Assembly: GCA_050953365.1 (NCBI GenBank)
Contig: JBMNMN010000020.1
Location: 1 to 18,864, forward strand
From: UBA1426 sp050953365
GTDB lineage: Bacteria; Bacillota; Clostridia; Peptostreptococcales; Anaerovoracaceae
DNA: 18,864 nt
Direction: 5' to 3'
In this document: positions 7,718 through 14,892 of the stretch, piece by piece
Layout of the letters: each line of letters begins with the position of its first letter
Numbering within the stretch: position 1 is the first letter of the stretch
Program-made: the position numbers and the translations under genes
The notes under the pieces: model-generated
What the model saw: only the letters and a program-made list of their open reading frames with translations
Told to the model about the DNA's origin: nothing
Database searches by the model: none

Positions 7718-7760
7718 TGCATACCAACATTGTGGTATGCAGGTATTATACCATATTATA
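7718..7760 (-). promoter_or_regulatory. Promoter region and 24-bp operator-like palindrome of the transglycosylase gene
   Basis: Two TATAAT hexamers occur on the minus strand (7745-7750 and 7755-7760), neither with a good -35. TGCATACCA (7718-7726) and TGGTATGCA (7733-7741) form a perfect 9-bp dyad with a 6-base centre. If the inner hexamer is the -10, the dyad covers the transcription start. That is a position typical of a repressor operator. In the mRNA it would fold into a 5'-end hairpin just before the ribosome binding site. Confidence 0.5.
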
Positions 7761-7827
7761 GTAATTTGTATACCCTTTTGGTGAAAGTTCTAATTTTCTG
7801 ACTGGCAGGAACGTTGAAATTTCAACA

Positions 7828-7856
7828 AAAACCCCCGCATTAGGTGCGGGGGTTTT
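7828..7856 (-). terminator. Terminator of the putrescine aminotransferase gene
   Basis: AAAACCCCCGCA (7828-7839) and TGCGGGGGTTTT (7845-7856) form a perfect 12-bp GC-rich stem with a 5-base loop. On the minus strand it is followed by TTTTTGTT. It lies 33 bases after the aminotransferase stop codon. A perfect 14-base palindrome, GTTGAAATTTCAAC, sits next to it at 7813-7826. Confidence 0.93.
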
Positions 7857-7888
7857 GAACCGGCAAATCGCCTGTTTGCAGAATATTC

Positions 7889-9247
7889 TTACAGTTTAAA
7901 TTCTGCCTTCACATCGATGATGGCTTCCTCTAATTTCTGTATAACCACGTCAATGGTCTCATATTTGATGACCCCGGGAGGCTCGATCCGGACAGTCTTG
8001 GCATTGACGAGAGTACCTGCCGTCATGACATGTCTGTCAAAGAGTCCCTTAACAACTGCATATCCTACTTCTGCAGCGGGGAATTCCATGCAGATCAACA
8101 AGCCTGCGCCTCTGACTTCCTTAAGCACGGTAGGATATTTTTCCATCAGCCCGTTCAGCTTCTCCATGAAGTAGTCGCCTTTTTCTTTGCACTGCTTCGG
8201 AATGTCGTTCTCAAGCATGTACTTGATGGTAGCGATGGCTGCCGCGCAAGCGAGCGGGTTGCCGCCGAAGGTGGGAGAACCAAGAATCCAGGGGTTCTCT
8301 ACCAGTTTTTCAACCCACATATTGGGTCTTGCGATGATTCCTGTAATGGGCATTACGCCGCCACCGAAGGCTTTTCCGAAGGTCATGATATCCGGAGTAA
8401 CATCCTCGTACTCGCATCTCCACATGGTTCCGGTACGTCCCATGCCGGTCTGGATTTCGTCTGCGATCATAGCAACGCCGTACTTGTCGCAAATCTCTCT
8501 GACTCTCTTCAAATAGCCCTTGGGCGGGATCTGAACGCCTGCTTCACCCTGAATCGGTTCAATGATGACGCCGGCAACCTTTTCACCCACCGTAACCAGG
8601 TTATCGATAGCTGTTTCAATCGCATCCGCATCGCCGTATTTCACGTGCTGTACATGCTGGATCATGGGCAGGTAATCCTCTCTGTAAGCAGCTTTTCCGC
8701 CCATGGAGATAGCGCCGTAGGACTTGCCGTGGAATGCGCCGACTGTGGATATGTAGTATCTGCCGCCTGTGGCCAGTCTGGCCAGTTTCAAAGCCATTTC
8801 CACCGCCTCGGCACCGCCGTTGGTGAAGAAGCAATACTGCAGATCGCCGGGGGTAATCATGGATACTAACTTCGCCAGATATCCTCTGAGAGGATCTACA
8901 AGTTCCTGGCTGTGTAAAGCATATTTATCAAGCTGAGCTTTCACATACTTTACGATCTCAGGATTTCTGTGTCCGCAAGTGTAAATACCGAATCCGCCAA
9001 GGCAGTCAATGAAGTCATTTCCATATAAGTCCGTGAAATGCTCTTCCGTATCTGTCCACTCTACGCAAGCAGCATCGGTGGATACGGATTTTCTGTACAC
9101 CAACCAACCGGGGTTTACGTGGTTGTTGAAGTTTTCGATTGAGTCTTTGGTAATTTGAGCCTTTTCGTCATCGGTAAGTTCTGTGCTCTCAATATAGCTC
9201 AATATTCTTTTCGCTTCTTGGAGAGCAGCTTCTTTTGTTGCAGCCAT
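7889..9247 (-). CDS. patA: Putrescine aminotransferase (class III, PLP-dependent)
   Basis: A 452-residue cytosolic enzyme that moves the amino group of putrescine to 2-oxoglutarate, giving 4-aminobutanal, the first step from putrescine toward GABA and succinate. It matches E. coli PatA (YgjG, 459 residues) in distinctive motifs: HVNPGWLVYRKSV (43-55), DFIDCLGGFGIYTCGHRNP (78-96), LHSQELVDPLR, EPIQGEAGV, DEIQTGMGRTG (Asp263 for the PLP pyridine nitrogen) and TFGKAFGGGVMP (Lys292, the Schiff-base lysine). The start is supported by a perfect AAGGAGGT seven bases upstream. It is monocistronic, with its own terminator and a sigma-54-like element upstream. A related diamine such as cadaverine could also be a substrate. 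The CASDH-like gene at 133-1410 would be another amine enzyme in the same region. Confidence 0.92.
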   Translation of the reverse strand: MAATKEAALQEAKRILSYIESTELTDDEKAQITKDSIENFNNHVNPGWLVYRKSVSTDAACVEWTDTEEHFTDLYGNDFIDCLGGFGIYTCGHRNPEIVKYVKAQLDKYALHSQELVDPLRGYLAKLVSMITPGDLQYCFFTNGGAEAVEMALKLARLATGGRYYISTVGAFHGKSYGAISMGGKAAYREDYLPMIQHVQHVKYGDADAIETAIDNLVTVGEKVAGVIIEPIQGEAGVQIPPKGYLKRVREICDKYGVAMIADEIQTGMGRTGTMWRCEYEDVTPDIMTFGKAFGGGVMPITGIIARPNMWVEKLVENPWILGSPTFGGNPLACAAAIATIKYMLENDIPKQCKEKGDYFMEKLNGLMEKYPTVLKEVRGAGLLICMEFPAAEVGYAVVKGLFDRHVMTAGTLVNAKTVRIEPPGVIKYETIDVVIQKLEEAIIDVKAEFKL

Positions 9248-9299
9248 AAATGATACCTCCTTAAATAATTATAGTAATCTTGCCTGCGGTTATTATTAA

Positions 9300-9316
9300 T
9301 CCAAAATTCATGCCAA
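9300..9316 (-). promoter_or_regulatory. Sigma-54-like promoter element of patA
   Basis: The minus strand reads TTGGCATGAATTTTGGA. Against the sigma-54 consensus TTGGCACG-N4-TTGCW it matches 11 of 13 fixed positions, with the -24 GG intact and correct spacing. The -12 GC is GG here, which weakens the case. Transcription would start near 9289, leaving about 40 bases before the ATG. The competing TATAAT at 9268-9273 has no -35 and would place the start inside the ribosome binding site. No sigma-54 activator gene is in the window. Confidence 0.35.
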
Positions 9317-9379
9317 CTACATTGAAAGGCGCGAAATTTATGCAAAATATTCTGAAATATTTGGCGTTTAAAGGGTTTT

Positions 9380-9424
9380 GTCCACTTTGGACGGGAGACA
9401 GCAAGAAATTGTTGTCAGACAATT
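9380..9424. promoter_or_regulatory. Two inverted repeats upstream of patA
   Basis: GTCCA-CTT-TGGAC (9380-9392) and AATTGT-TGTCAG-ACAATT (9407-9424) lie roughly 70-110 bases upstream of the sigma-54-like element, a usual distance for enhancer-protein sites. They could equally serve another regulator. The remaining intergenic sequence (9248-9445) shows no gene. Confidence 0.3.
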
Positions 9425-9445
9425 CTTCTCATTTTTAATTTAAAA

Positions 9446-9483
9446 AAACAGGGATTTTCTCATTAATGAGAAAATCCCTGTTT
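9446..9483 (-). terminator. 38-bp perfect palindrome, terminator of the CofE-like gene
   Basis: AAACAGGGATTTTCTCAT (9446-9463) and ATGAGAAAATCCCTGTTT (9466-9483) are exact reverse complements around TA. On the minus strand the hairpin is followed by a T7 run. It lies 32 bases after the stop of the CofE-like gene and ahead of the patA promoter, so it insulates the two genes. Confidence 0.9.
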
Positions 9484-9515
9484 CAAAAGCATTTCGTTAT
9501 ACCGTTACCACACTT

Positions 9516-10706
9516 CTACTTGGTATAGTTATCAAAATATCCTTGAATGTATACAAAAGGAGTTCCCTTATCCCCGCTTCCCGATGTAAGGTCGCACAGA
9601 GAACCGATCAGGTCTGTCAACCGGCGGGGAGTCGTTCCCTGAGCCGCCATGCTGCTGCCCAGATTCTCTTCCTTTGTCGCAATACACTTTGAGATGGCTT
9701 CTTTTAATTCGTCACCGCAAAGATGCGCAAATTCGTTATCTGCAAGATATTTTAGCTTCAATTCATTGGGCGTTCCCTCAAGGCCCTTTGTGTAGCAAGG
9801 AGATACTACCGGATCGGCAAGCTCCCAGATCTTGCCCACCGGATCTTTGAAAGCGCCGTCTCCGTAGACCATGACCTCAATTTCTTTTCCCGTAATGGTA
9901 AAGAGTTTCTTTTGAATGTTGTTTACCAAATCAAAGCAATCCTCGGGAAACAACTTGATGCTTTCCTCTGTGGCTTTATTGGATCCCAAAATTCCGTACT
10001 TGCTATTGAAGCCGCTTCCGTCCACGGAGGAGGTAAGTAAATCATCCATTCCAAGTACCTGTTCCGCGCCGGCCTGTCGCAGCAGCCGTTTGGTCCTTTC
10101 CCTGCTATGGATGTCGCAGGCCAACACCGTCTTTGTATAAGGGAGAATCGCTCTGGGGTCATTGGCGAAGATGACTTCCACTTCCGCTCCTTCTTTTTCA
10201 ATGATCTCCCTGTAATATGAAACATAATCCATGCCGGTAAAGGTATGTTTCGATTTACCGAACATGCTTTCGAATTGCTCCTGCGTCAAAACATCGCTAT
10301 AGGGATTTACACCCTTTTCATCCAGCAGGTCCAGGTCCACCAGCTGATTGCCCACTTCATCCCCCGGATAGCTGAGCATGAGATAAATTTTATCGACGCC
10401 TCTAGCGATTCCTTTTAGACAAACAGCAAACCGATTCCTGCTGAGGATGGGAAATATCACGCCGATGGTTTTTGTTTTGAATTTCTGCTTTACATCCGCC
10501 GCCAACTGATCTACAGTAGCGTAATTGCCGAATGCCCGCGCAACAACTGCCTCCGTTATACAGAGAACATCCTTGTCTCTTGGCTCGAAACCTTCCGTTT
10601 CGAAGGTCTTCATCAACGTATCTATCACAATTTTTTCCAGGTCGTCGCCTTGACGGACAATGGGAGCTCTAAGTCCTCTTACAACCGTTCCAACCATTCT
10701 TTCCAT
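9516..10706 (-). CDS. Coenzyme F420-0:L-glutamate ligase family protein (CofE-like)
   Basis: A 396-residue cytosolic protein beginning MERMVGTVVRGLRAPIVRQGDD. It contains the CofE-type segments DVLCITEAVVARAFGNYATV, IGVIFPILSRNRFAVCLKG, DIHSRERTKRLLRQAG, VMVYGDGAFKDPVGKIWELA and LTDLIGSLCDLTSGSGDKGT. CofE adds gamma-linked glutamates to F420-0 in archaea and actinobacteria, with about 250 residues. This Firmicutes branch is longer and very conserved, and most such bacteria are not known to make F420, so the true substrate is open. A GTP- or metal-dependent amide ligase is the most I would infer. The frame is open 53 codons further upstream, but AAGGA eight bases before the ATG at 10706 and family length decide this start. 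It has its own promoter, a 187-base leader and a perfect-palindrome terminator. Confidence 0.85.
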   Translation of the reverse strand: MERMVGTVVRGLRAPIVRQGDDLEKIVIDTLMKTFETEGFEPRDKDVLCITEAVVARAFGNYATVDQLAADVKQKFKTKTIGVIFPILSRNRFAVCLKGIARGVDKIYLMLSYPGDEVGNQLVDLDLLDEKGVNPYSDVLTQEQFESMFGKSKHTFTGMDYVSYYREIIEKEGAEVEVIFANDPRAILPYTKTVLACDIHSRERTKRLLRQAGAEQVLGMDDLLTSSVDGSGFNSKYGILGSNKATEESIKLFPEDCFDLVNNIQKKLFTITGKEIEVMVYGDGAFKDPVGKIWELADPVVSPCYTKGLEGTPNELKLKYLADNEFAHLCGDELKEAISKCIATKEENLGSSMAAQGTTPRRLTDLIGSLCDLTSGSGDKGTPFVYIQGYFDNYTK

Positions 10707-10892
10707 TTCGCTTTTCCTTTCATATACAAATAAAAGATGGGCAAACAGACCACCGATGCTTATTCGTTTTGCATCGGCCGATTGTCCTCCAGTTTTATAT
10801 GTAGGATCCGCTCGGGACTTAGAAAAGCATGGCTTTTCGCTACCGCAAGCCTTTTCTATATACAAAATGGATAGCTGCCGTGTGGTTTATTA
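10707..10892 (-). promoter_or_regulatory. Long structured 5' leader of the CofE-like gene
   Basis: From the predicted start near 10893 to the ATG the leader is about 187 bases. It contains GAAAAGC-ATG-GCTTTTC (10822-10838) and CCGATGC (10753-10759) pairing with GCATCGG (10771-10777) over an 11-base loop. No known riboswitch class was recognised. An in-frame extension of the protein runs through this segment but lacks a ribosome binding site and family similarity. Confidence 0.4.
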
Positions 10893-10899
10893 CAAAAAT

Positions 10900-10928
10900 A
10901 TTATATAGGCTCTGTCTCCAGGCGTCAA
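10900..10928 (-). promoter_or_regulatory. Sigma-A promoter of the CofE-like gene
   Basis: On the minus strand TTGACG (10923-10928), a 17-base spacer and a perfect TATAAT (10900-10905) form a strong vegetative promoter. It is back to back with the ThrE promoter element at 10934-10942. Confidence 0.75.
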
Positions 10929-10933
10929 CTTTA

Positions 10934-10942
10934 TGGTATTAT
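10934..10942 (+). promoter_or_regulatory. Extended -10 element of the threonine/serine exporter operon
   Basis: TGG followed by TATTAT (10937-10942) is an extended -10 candidate on the plus strand with no obvious -35. It lies six bases from the -35 of the divergent CofE-like promoter, so the two polymerases would compete. It also argues against using the ATG at 10941 as a start codon. Confidence 0.35.
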
Positions 10943-11018
10943 GTACTTAATCCTGCATTTGGGATGGTTTGGGGTGCTTAATGCGCCAGTTTCGAAACCT
11001 TTAAACAGGGAGCGTATG

Positions 11019-11798
11019 ATGATAAACCCCATCGAGAAAAACGTTTTGATGCTTGCCTTGCGGGCAGGAGAGATTATGCTGATGAGCGGTTCGGAGATCT
11101 ACCGTGTCGAAGACACGGTTACTCGAATTTGCAAGGCGTACGGCATCCCTTATATAGAGGTTTTCGCCACCACCACAGGAATTTTTATTTCCTTGGATTC
11201 CGGAGGCGACGGAAAGCCTTACACCATTATTAAGCGCATACGCAGAGTCTCCGTGGACCTGGACAGGATTTCCATGGTCAATGATTTTTCTCGAAATCTT
11301 GCGGCAAACCCCACTTCTATCAGCGAAGCGAAGGAGCGCCTGGAGCGCATTTCCGGAGAAGCAAAATACACCTTCCCTCTTCAGGTTCTGGGCGGCGCCC
11401 TTGTGGCCTCATTTTTCACCCTGATGCTGGGAGCCGGGTATCGGGAGTTCGGCTGTTCCCTGGCTATCGGAGCCATTGCTTTCGCCTTCGGACATTTGTT
11501 GGACAAATACCGCTTCAACCTCTTTCTCCGCAACTTTACAGTTTGCGCCCTGATTGCATTAGCAGCGCTTTTATTTACCGCCGGCGGGCTGGCTTACAAT
11601 ACGGACGCCATGATCGTCGGTTCTCTGATGATTTTTCTACCCGGTTTAGCCTTCACCAATGCCATGCGCGACTCTCTTGCAGGGGATCTTCTTGCCGGAA
11701 GCGCCAGGGCTATGGAAGCCGCATTAACCGCCATCTCCATAGCCTCGGGTGTTGGAGTTGTGCTGTTTATTTGGGTTTCTGCAGGAGGTGCCATATGA
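11019..11798 (+). CDS. ThrE-family threonine/serine exporter, large subunit
   Basis: A 259-residue membrane protein. A polar N-terminal domain (MINPIEKNVLMLALRAGEIM, then GSEIYRVEDTVTRICKAYG and FATTTGIFISL) is followed from about residue 120 by five membrane segments. This is the N-terminal half of ThrE (formerly DUF1212), which exports threonine and serine in Corynebacterium. In Firmicutes the protein is often split in two. ATG codons occur at 11016 and 11019. GGGAG ends at 11012, so spacing favours 11019. The frame is open further upstream to 10941 but overlaps the promoter. The stop codon overlaps the next gene's start (ATGA at 11795-11798), indicating translational coupling with the small subunit. 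The direction and identity of the substrate are inferred from the family. Confidence 0.85.
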   Translation: MINPIEKNVLMLALRAGEIMLMSGSEIYRVEDTVTRICKAYGIPYIEVFATTTGIFISLDSGGDGKPYTIIKRIRRVSVDLDRISMVNDFSRNLAANPTSISEAKERLERISGEAKYTFPLQVLGGALVASFFTLMLGAGYREFGCSLAIGAIAFAFGHLLDKYRFNLFLRNFTVCALIALAALLFTAGGLAYNTDAMIVGSLMIFLPGLAFTNAMRDSLAGDLLAGSARAMEAALTAISIASGVGVVLFIWVSAGGAI

Positions 11799-12232
11799 GT
11801 CTGTTTCTGCAGTTTCTTTTTGCCTTTGGAGCAACGGCAGGATTCACCCTGATCTTCAACATACCCCATCGCCACATCTTCTTTGCCGGATTTACCGGCG
11901 CCTGCGGCTGGCTGCTCTTTCAATACTTGTTGCAGGCAGGACAGTCCGTAGTTATTTCCGGTTTTATCGCTTCCTGCCTTGTTGCCGCATTCGGCGAGCT
12001 TTTTGCCAGAGTTTTCAAGGAGGCCTCCCTTATTTTTACCATTCCCGGAATCCTTCCGCTGGTGCCCGGAGCCGGTATGTATAAAACCATGCTGTCTCTG
12101 CTTAAAGAAGATTTGCTGGCCACGGCACAAATCGGCACCGAAACGCTAATGCTCACCGGCGCCATTGCCATAGCCATTCTAATGGTTTCCTCATTTGTCC
12201 GGGCCATTACCGCATTGTTTTCTTCCAATTAA
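11795..12232 (+). CDS. ThrE-family threonine/serine exporter, small subunit
   Basis: A 145-residue protein with about four to five membrane segments, corresponding to the C-terminal half of full-length ThrE (DUF3815 type). Recognisable stretches are FNIPHRHIFFAGFTGACGWL, FARVFKEASLIFTIPGILPL, VPGAGMYKTMLSLL and the final helix ahead of FSSN. The start is decided by AGGAGGTG a few bases upstream and by the ATGA overlap with the large-subunit gene. The two proteins presumably form one transporter in the cytoplasmic membrane. No terminator is evident after the stop, and the feo promoter begins 36 bases later. Confidence 0.87.
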   Translation: MSLFLQFLFAFGATAGFTLIFNIPHRHIFFAGFTGACGWLLFQYLLQAGQSVVISGFIASCLVAAFGELFARVFKEASLIFTIPGILPLVPGAGMYKTMLSLLKEDLLATAQIGTETLMLTGAIAIAILMVSSFVRAITALFSSN

Positions 12233-12267
12233 CTATTCCTTCGAGGATGCTCCATACCGTGATAGTA

Positions 12268-12296
12268 TTGACAGTTCAGGCAAAAAGGTGTATCGT
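12268..12296 (+). promoter_or_regulatory. Promoter of feoAB
   Basis: TTGACA (12268-12273), a perfect -35, is followed after 17 bases by TATCGT (12291-12296), a 4/6 -10. The transcription start would be near 12303, giving a leader of about 80 bases. Confidence 0.65.
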
Positions 12297-12299
12297 TTC

Positions 12300-12315
12300 G
12301 TTAGCGTAGGCTAAC
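12300..12315. promoter_or_regulatory. DtxR/IdeR-like operator over the feoAB start site
   Basis: GTTAGC-GTAG-GCTAAC is a perfect 6-bp dyad at the predicted transcription start. Its right half, TAGGCTAAC, is identical to the core of the DtxR/IdeR box (consensus TTAGGTTAGGCTAACCTAA), but the half-site spacing is wider than in that box. Iron-dependent repression is a reasonable inference for an feo promoter. No repressor gene is in the window, and Fur-type binding is not evident. Confidence 0.45.
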
Positions 12316-12384
12316 TCGTTTTTATACCGGTCCCATTTGGATTAGCTACATCGACAGCAAAAATCAATATCAAAGGAGTCGCGG

Positions 12385-12717
12385 ATGAATCTCGTCAGAC
12401 GTTATACAAAAGACAACAACAGAGATGGTCGAAAAGGGCACGGACAAGCTTTCAGACACCGTCACGGACAAACAATAAGCAGCTGCACAACACTGGACCT
12501 TCTCAAACCGGGGGAAAAAGGGCGGATCGTTGCAGTGGGCGGAGAACGGGCCCTGCGCCGCCATCTCCTGGATATGGGACTTACCCCGAATACGATCGTA
12601 ATGGTAAGAAAGGTAGCCCCTTTGGGCGACCCCATTGAATTATATCTGCGTAATTTTGAACTCACTCTGCGAAAAGAAGACGCGAAGAAAATCTGTATCG
12701 AGGCGGTGGCAGAATGA
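12385..12717 (+). CDS. feoA: FeoA-family ferrous iron transport accessory protein
   Basis: A 110-residue cytosolic protein with an SH3-like FeoA core from about residue 34: TTLDLLKPGEKGRIVAVGG, then LRRHLLDMGLTPNTIVMVRK and NFELTLRKEDAKKI. FeoA is thought to bind the FeoB G-domain or gate region and support Fe2+ uptake. Residues 1-33 are an extra polar segment absent from typical FeoA of about 75 residues. It is rich in Arg, Lys and His (KGHGQAFRHRHG), which could contact metal. The start has AAAGGAG six bases upstream, and no in-frame ATG lies between it and the core. The stop overlaps the feoB start by four bases (ATGA at 12714-12717), a sign of coupled translation. Confidence 0.9.
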   Translation: MNLVRRYTKDNNRDGRKGHGQAFRHRHGQTISSCTTLDLLKPGEKGRIVAVGGERALRRHLLDMGLTPNTIVMVRKVAPLGDPIELYLRNFELTLRKEDAKKICIEAVAE

Positions 12718-14726
12718 ACCTAAGCATTGTATTGGCAGGCAATCCCAACAGCGGTAAAACCACCCTTTTTAATCAAATGACGGGCAGCATCCAAAAGGTA
12801 GGCAATCTTCCGGGCGTAACTGTAGAGAGCAAAGAAGGCTGGGTCAAGGGGCATAAAGGTGTAAAGGTTGTGGACCTTCCCGGCATCTATTCCCTGTCTC
12901 CCTATAGCTCAGAAGAAGTGGTGGCCCGGGATTATATCATTAAGCAAAGGCCCGATGTAATCATTAACATTGTAGACGCTACCAACATCGAAAGGAACCT
13001 CTATCTATCTCTGCAGCTGATGGAACTGGAAACGCCCATGGTCATCGCCCTCAACATGATGGACGAAGTGAGAAACAGCGGCGTCTTCATCGATTTGCAG
13101 CAGCTGAAGGAATCCCTGGGTATTCCTGTTATCCCCATTTCCGCCAGCAAAAACGAAGGCGTTCACGACCTGATCCACAGCGCCATCGAGACGGCGGAAA
13201 AGCGCTTGCTGCCTAAGAGGATTGATTTTTGCTCGGGTCCTGTTCACAATGCAATTCACTCCATTTCCCACCTCATCGAGGAGGAAGCGAAGACGGCAGG
13301 ACTCCCTCTTCGTTACTCCGCCACGAAAATCGTGGAAGGCGACGATCTGGTTATGGAAACCCTCAAACTGGAGGAGCCGGAAAAAGACATCATTCAGCAC
13401 ATCGTAGACGACATGGAATTTCACCTGGATACGGACAGGGAGGCGGCCATGGCGGATATGCGTTACTGCTTTATCGAAGAATTATGCAGCCGCGTTTTGA
13501 AGAAAACGGGAGAGAGCAAGGCACATCTTCGTTCCGTTAAAATCGACGAGATTCTGACCCATAAATACTTTGCGCTACCCATCTTTTTAGGCATCATGCT
13601 CTTCATTTTTTGGCTCACCTTCGGCCCGCTGGGCACCTGGCTCAGCGATCTGCTCGGCGCGGGAATCGACCACCTGGCATCCGTTACCGACGCAGCTTTG
13701 AGCCGCACCAACATCAACCCGGCTCTCCACTCCCTGATTATTGACGGTGTCTTTGTGGGAGTAGGCAGTGTATTGTCCTTTTTGCCGCTGATAACGATTC
13801 TTTTCTTCCTGCTCTCCATCATGGAAGACAGCGGTTATATACCGAGGGTGGCATTTTTTATGGATAAACTGCTCCGGAGGCTGGGACTTTCCGGCAGGTC
13901 TATCGTTCCACTGCTTCTGGGCTTCGGATGCTCTGTCCCCGCCATTATGTCCGCGCGAACCCTACCCAGCAAGCGGGATCGCTATATGACCATCATACTG
14001 GTTCCCTTTATGTCCTGCAGCGCCAAGATTCCCATTTACGCCATGTTCACCGCGGCATTTTTTGAGAATCATAAGGCCTTGGTCATGTTTGCCCTCTATG
14101 TAATGGGCATTGTGGTGGCTGTTTGCTGCGCCCTTCTTTTAAAGGGTACAATTTTCAGCGGAAACCCCGTGCCTTTCGTCATGGTGCTTCCCAATTACCG
14201 AATGCCCGTTTTAAAAAGTGTATGGCTTCGCATGTGGGAAAATATCGTAGGCTTCATCCGCAGGGCGTTCACCGTTATATTTATTGCCACCATTGTGATC
14301 TGGCTTTTGCAAAGCTTTGATACAGGCTTTAACATGGTTGAAAACAGCCAACAGAGCATGCTTGCCGGCATCGGAACTCTTGCGGTGCCCATCTTTGCCC
14401 CGCTGGGCTTTGGAGACTGGCGCGCCGCTACCGCTCTTATAACCGGTCTTTCTGCCAAGGAAGCGGTAGTAAGCACTTTCGCCATACTCCTGGATGCTCC
14501 GGATGCAACGGCGCTTCCGGCCATGATGGCAGAGATTTTCACGCCTTTAACGGCCTTTGTCTTCCTGGTCTTCTGCCTGCTTTACATGCCCTGCGTCGCC
14601 ACGTTGGCCACTGTAAGAAAGGAAATGGAAAGCCTCTGGAAGGCTGCTGCCGTCGTGCTGTTCCAGACGAGCGTAGCCTGGATTGTGGCCTTTATCGTTT
14701 ACAATATCGGGCAGTTGATCCTGTGA
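12714..14726 (+). CDS. feoB: FeoB ferrous iron transporter
   Basis: A 670-residue inner-membrane GTPase-permease that imports Fe2+. The N-terminal G-domain shows G1 GNPNSGKTT (9-17), G2 GVTVE, G3 DLPG, G4 NMMD and G5 SASKNEG, with a helical GDI-like segment to about residue 260. The permease part (about 280-670) has two Gate regions. It includes RVAFFMDKLLRRLGLSGRS with GFGCSVPAIMSARTL, PFMSCSAKIPIYAMF, and later LITGLSAKEAVVSTF and LLYMPCVATLATVRKE. The Cys residues in GCSVP, SCSAK and MPCVA are those usually linked to the metal path. The length fits Firmicutes FeoB, without the extra C-terminal domain of the 773-residue E. coli protein. It is translated from an ATGA overlap with feoA. No FeoC is present. 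A hairpin terminator follows. Confidence 0.95.
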   Translation: MNLSIVLAGNPNSGKTTLFNQMTGSIQKVGNLPGVTVESKEGWVKGHKGVKVVDLPGIYSLSPYSSEEVVARDYIIKQRPDVIINIVDATNIERNLYLSLQLMELETPMVIALNMMDEVRNSGVFIDLQQLKESLGIPVIPISASKNEGVHDLIHSAIETAEKRLLPKRIDFCSGPVHNAIHSISHLIEEEAKTAGLPLRYSATKIVEGDDLVMETLKLEEPEKDIIQHIVDDMEFHLDTDREAAMADMRYCFIEELCSRVLKKTGESKAHLRSVKIDEILTHKYFALPIFLGIMLFIFWLTFGPLGTWLSDLLGAGIDHLASVTDAALSRTNINPALHSLIIDGVFVGVGSVLSFLPLITILFFLLSIMEDSGYIPRVAFFMDKLLRRLGLSGRSIVPLLLGFGCSVPAIMSARTLPSKRDRYMTIILVPFMSCSAKIPIYAMFTAAFFENHKALVMFALYVMGIVVAVCCALLLKGTIFSGNPVPFVMVLPNYRMPVLKSVWLRMWENIVGFIRRAFTVIFIATIVIWLLQSFDTGFNMVENSQQSMLAGIGTLAVPIFAPLGFGDWRAATALITGLSAKEAVVSTFAILLDAPDATALPAMMAEIFTPLTAFVFLVFCLLYMPCVATLATVRKEMESLWKAAAVVLFQTSVAWIVAFIVYNIGQLIL

Positions 14727-14759
14727 ACTCGTCCCATAATCGGACATGATTGAACGAAC

Positions 14760-14791
14760 AACGGAATGGTTCAGCAACGAACCATTCCGTT
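14760..14791. terminator. Hairpin terminator after feoB
   Basis: AACGGAATGGTTC (14760-14772) and GAACCATTCCGTT (14779-14791) form a perfect 13-bp stem with a 6-base loop, 34 bases after the feoB stop. The following sequence, ATAATTAA, has only a weak T-run. It lies between convergent feoB and the PhzF-family gene and may serve both. Confidence 0.75.
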
Positions 14792-14892
14792 ATAATTAAC
14801 TGCCGATATAAAGTAGGTTATTTGTGACCGATTGTTATATTAGTCCCAAAACAGCATTTCGATTGGTCCTTTTTATTGTCTGTGGTTGAAGC

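Noticed and set aside
7813..7826. 14-base perfect palindrome GTTGAAATTTCAAC as an operator
   Set aside because: It lies between the patA terminator and the transglycosylase promoter, is AT-rich and short, and has no clear link to either start site.
9446..9483. 38-bp perfect palindrome as a novel element
   Set aside because: Its position just after a stop codon and the T7 run on the minus strand fit an ordinary intrinsic terminator.
9516..10706. Evidence for coenzyme F420 biosynthesis
   Set aside because: Only the CofE-like gene is present; no other F420 gene is in the window and this Firmicutes branch is not proven to act on F420.
10707..10865. 53-residue N-terminal extension of the CofE-like protein
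   Set aside because: No ribosome binding site at 10865, no family similarity, and the ATG at 10706 has AAGGA at good spacing.
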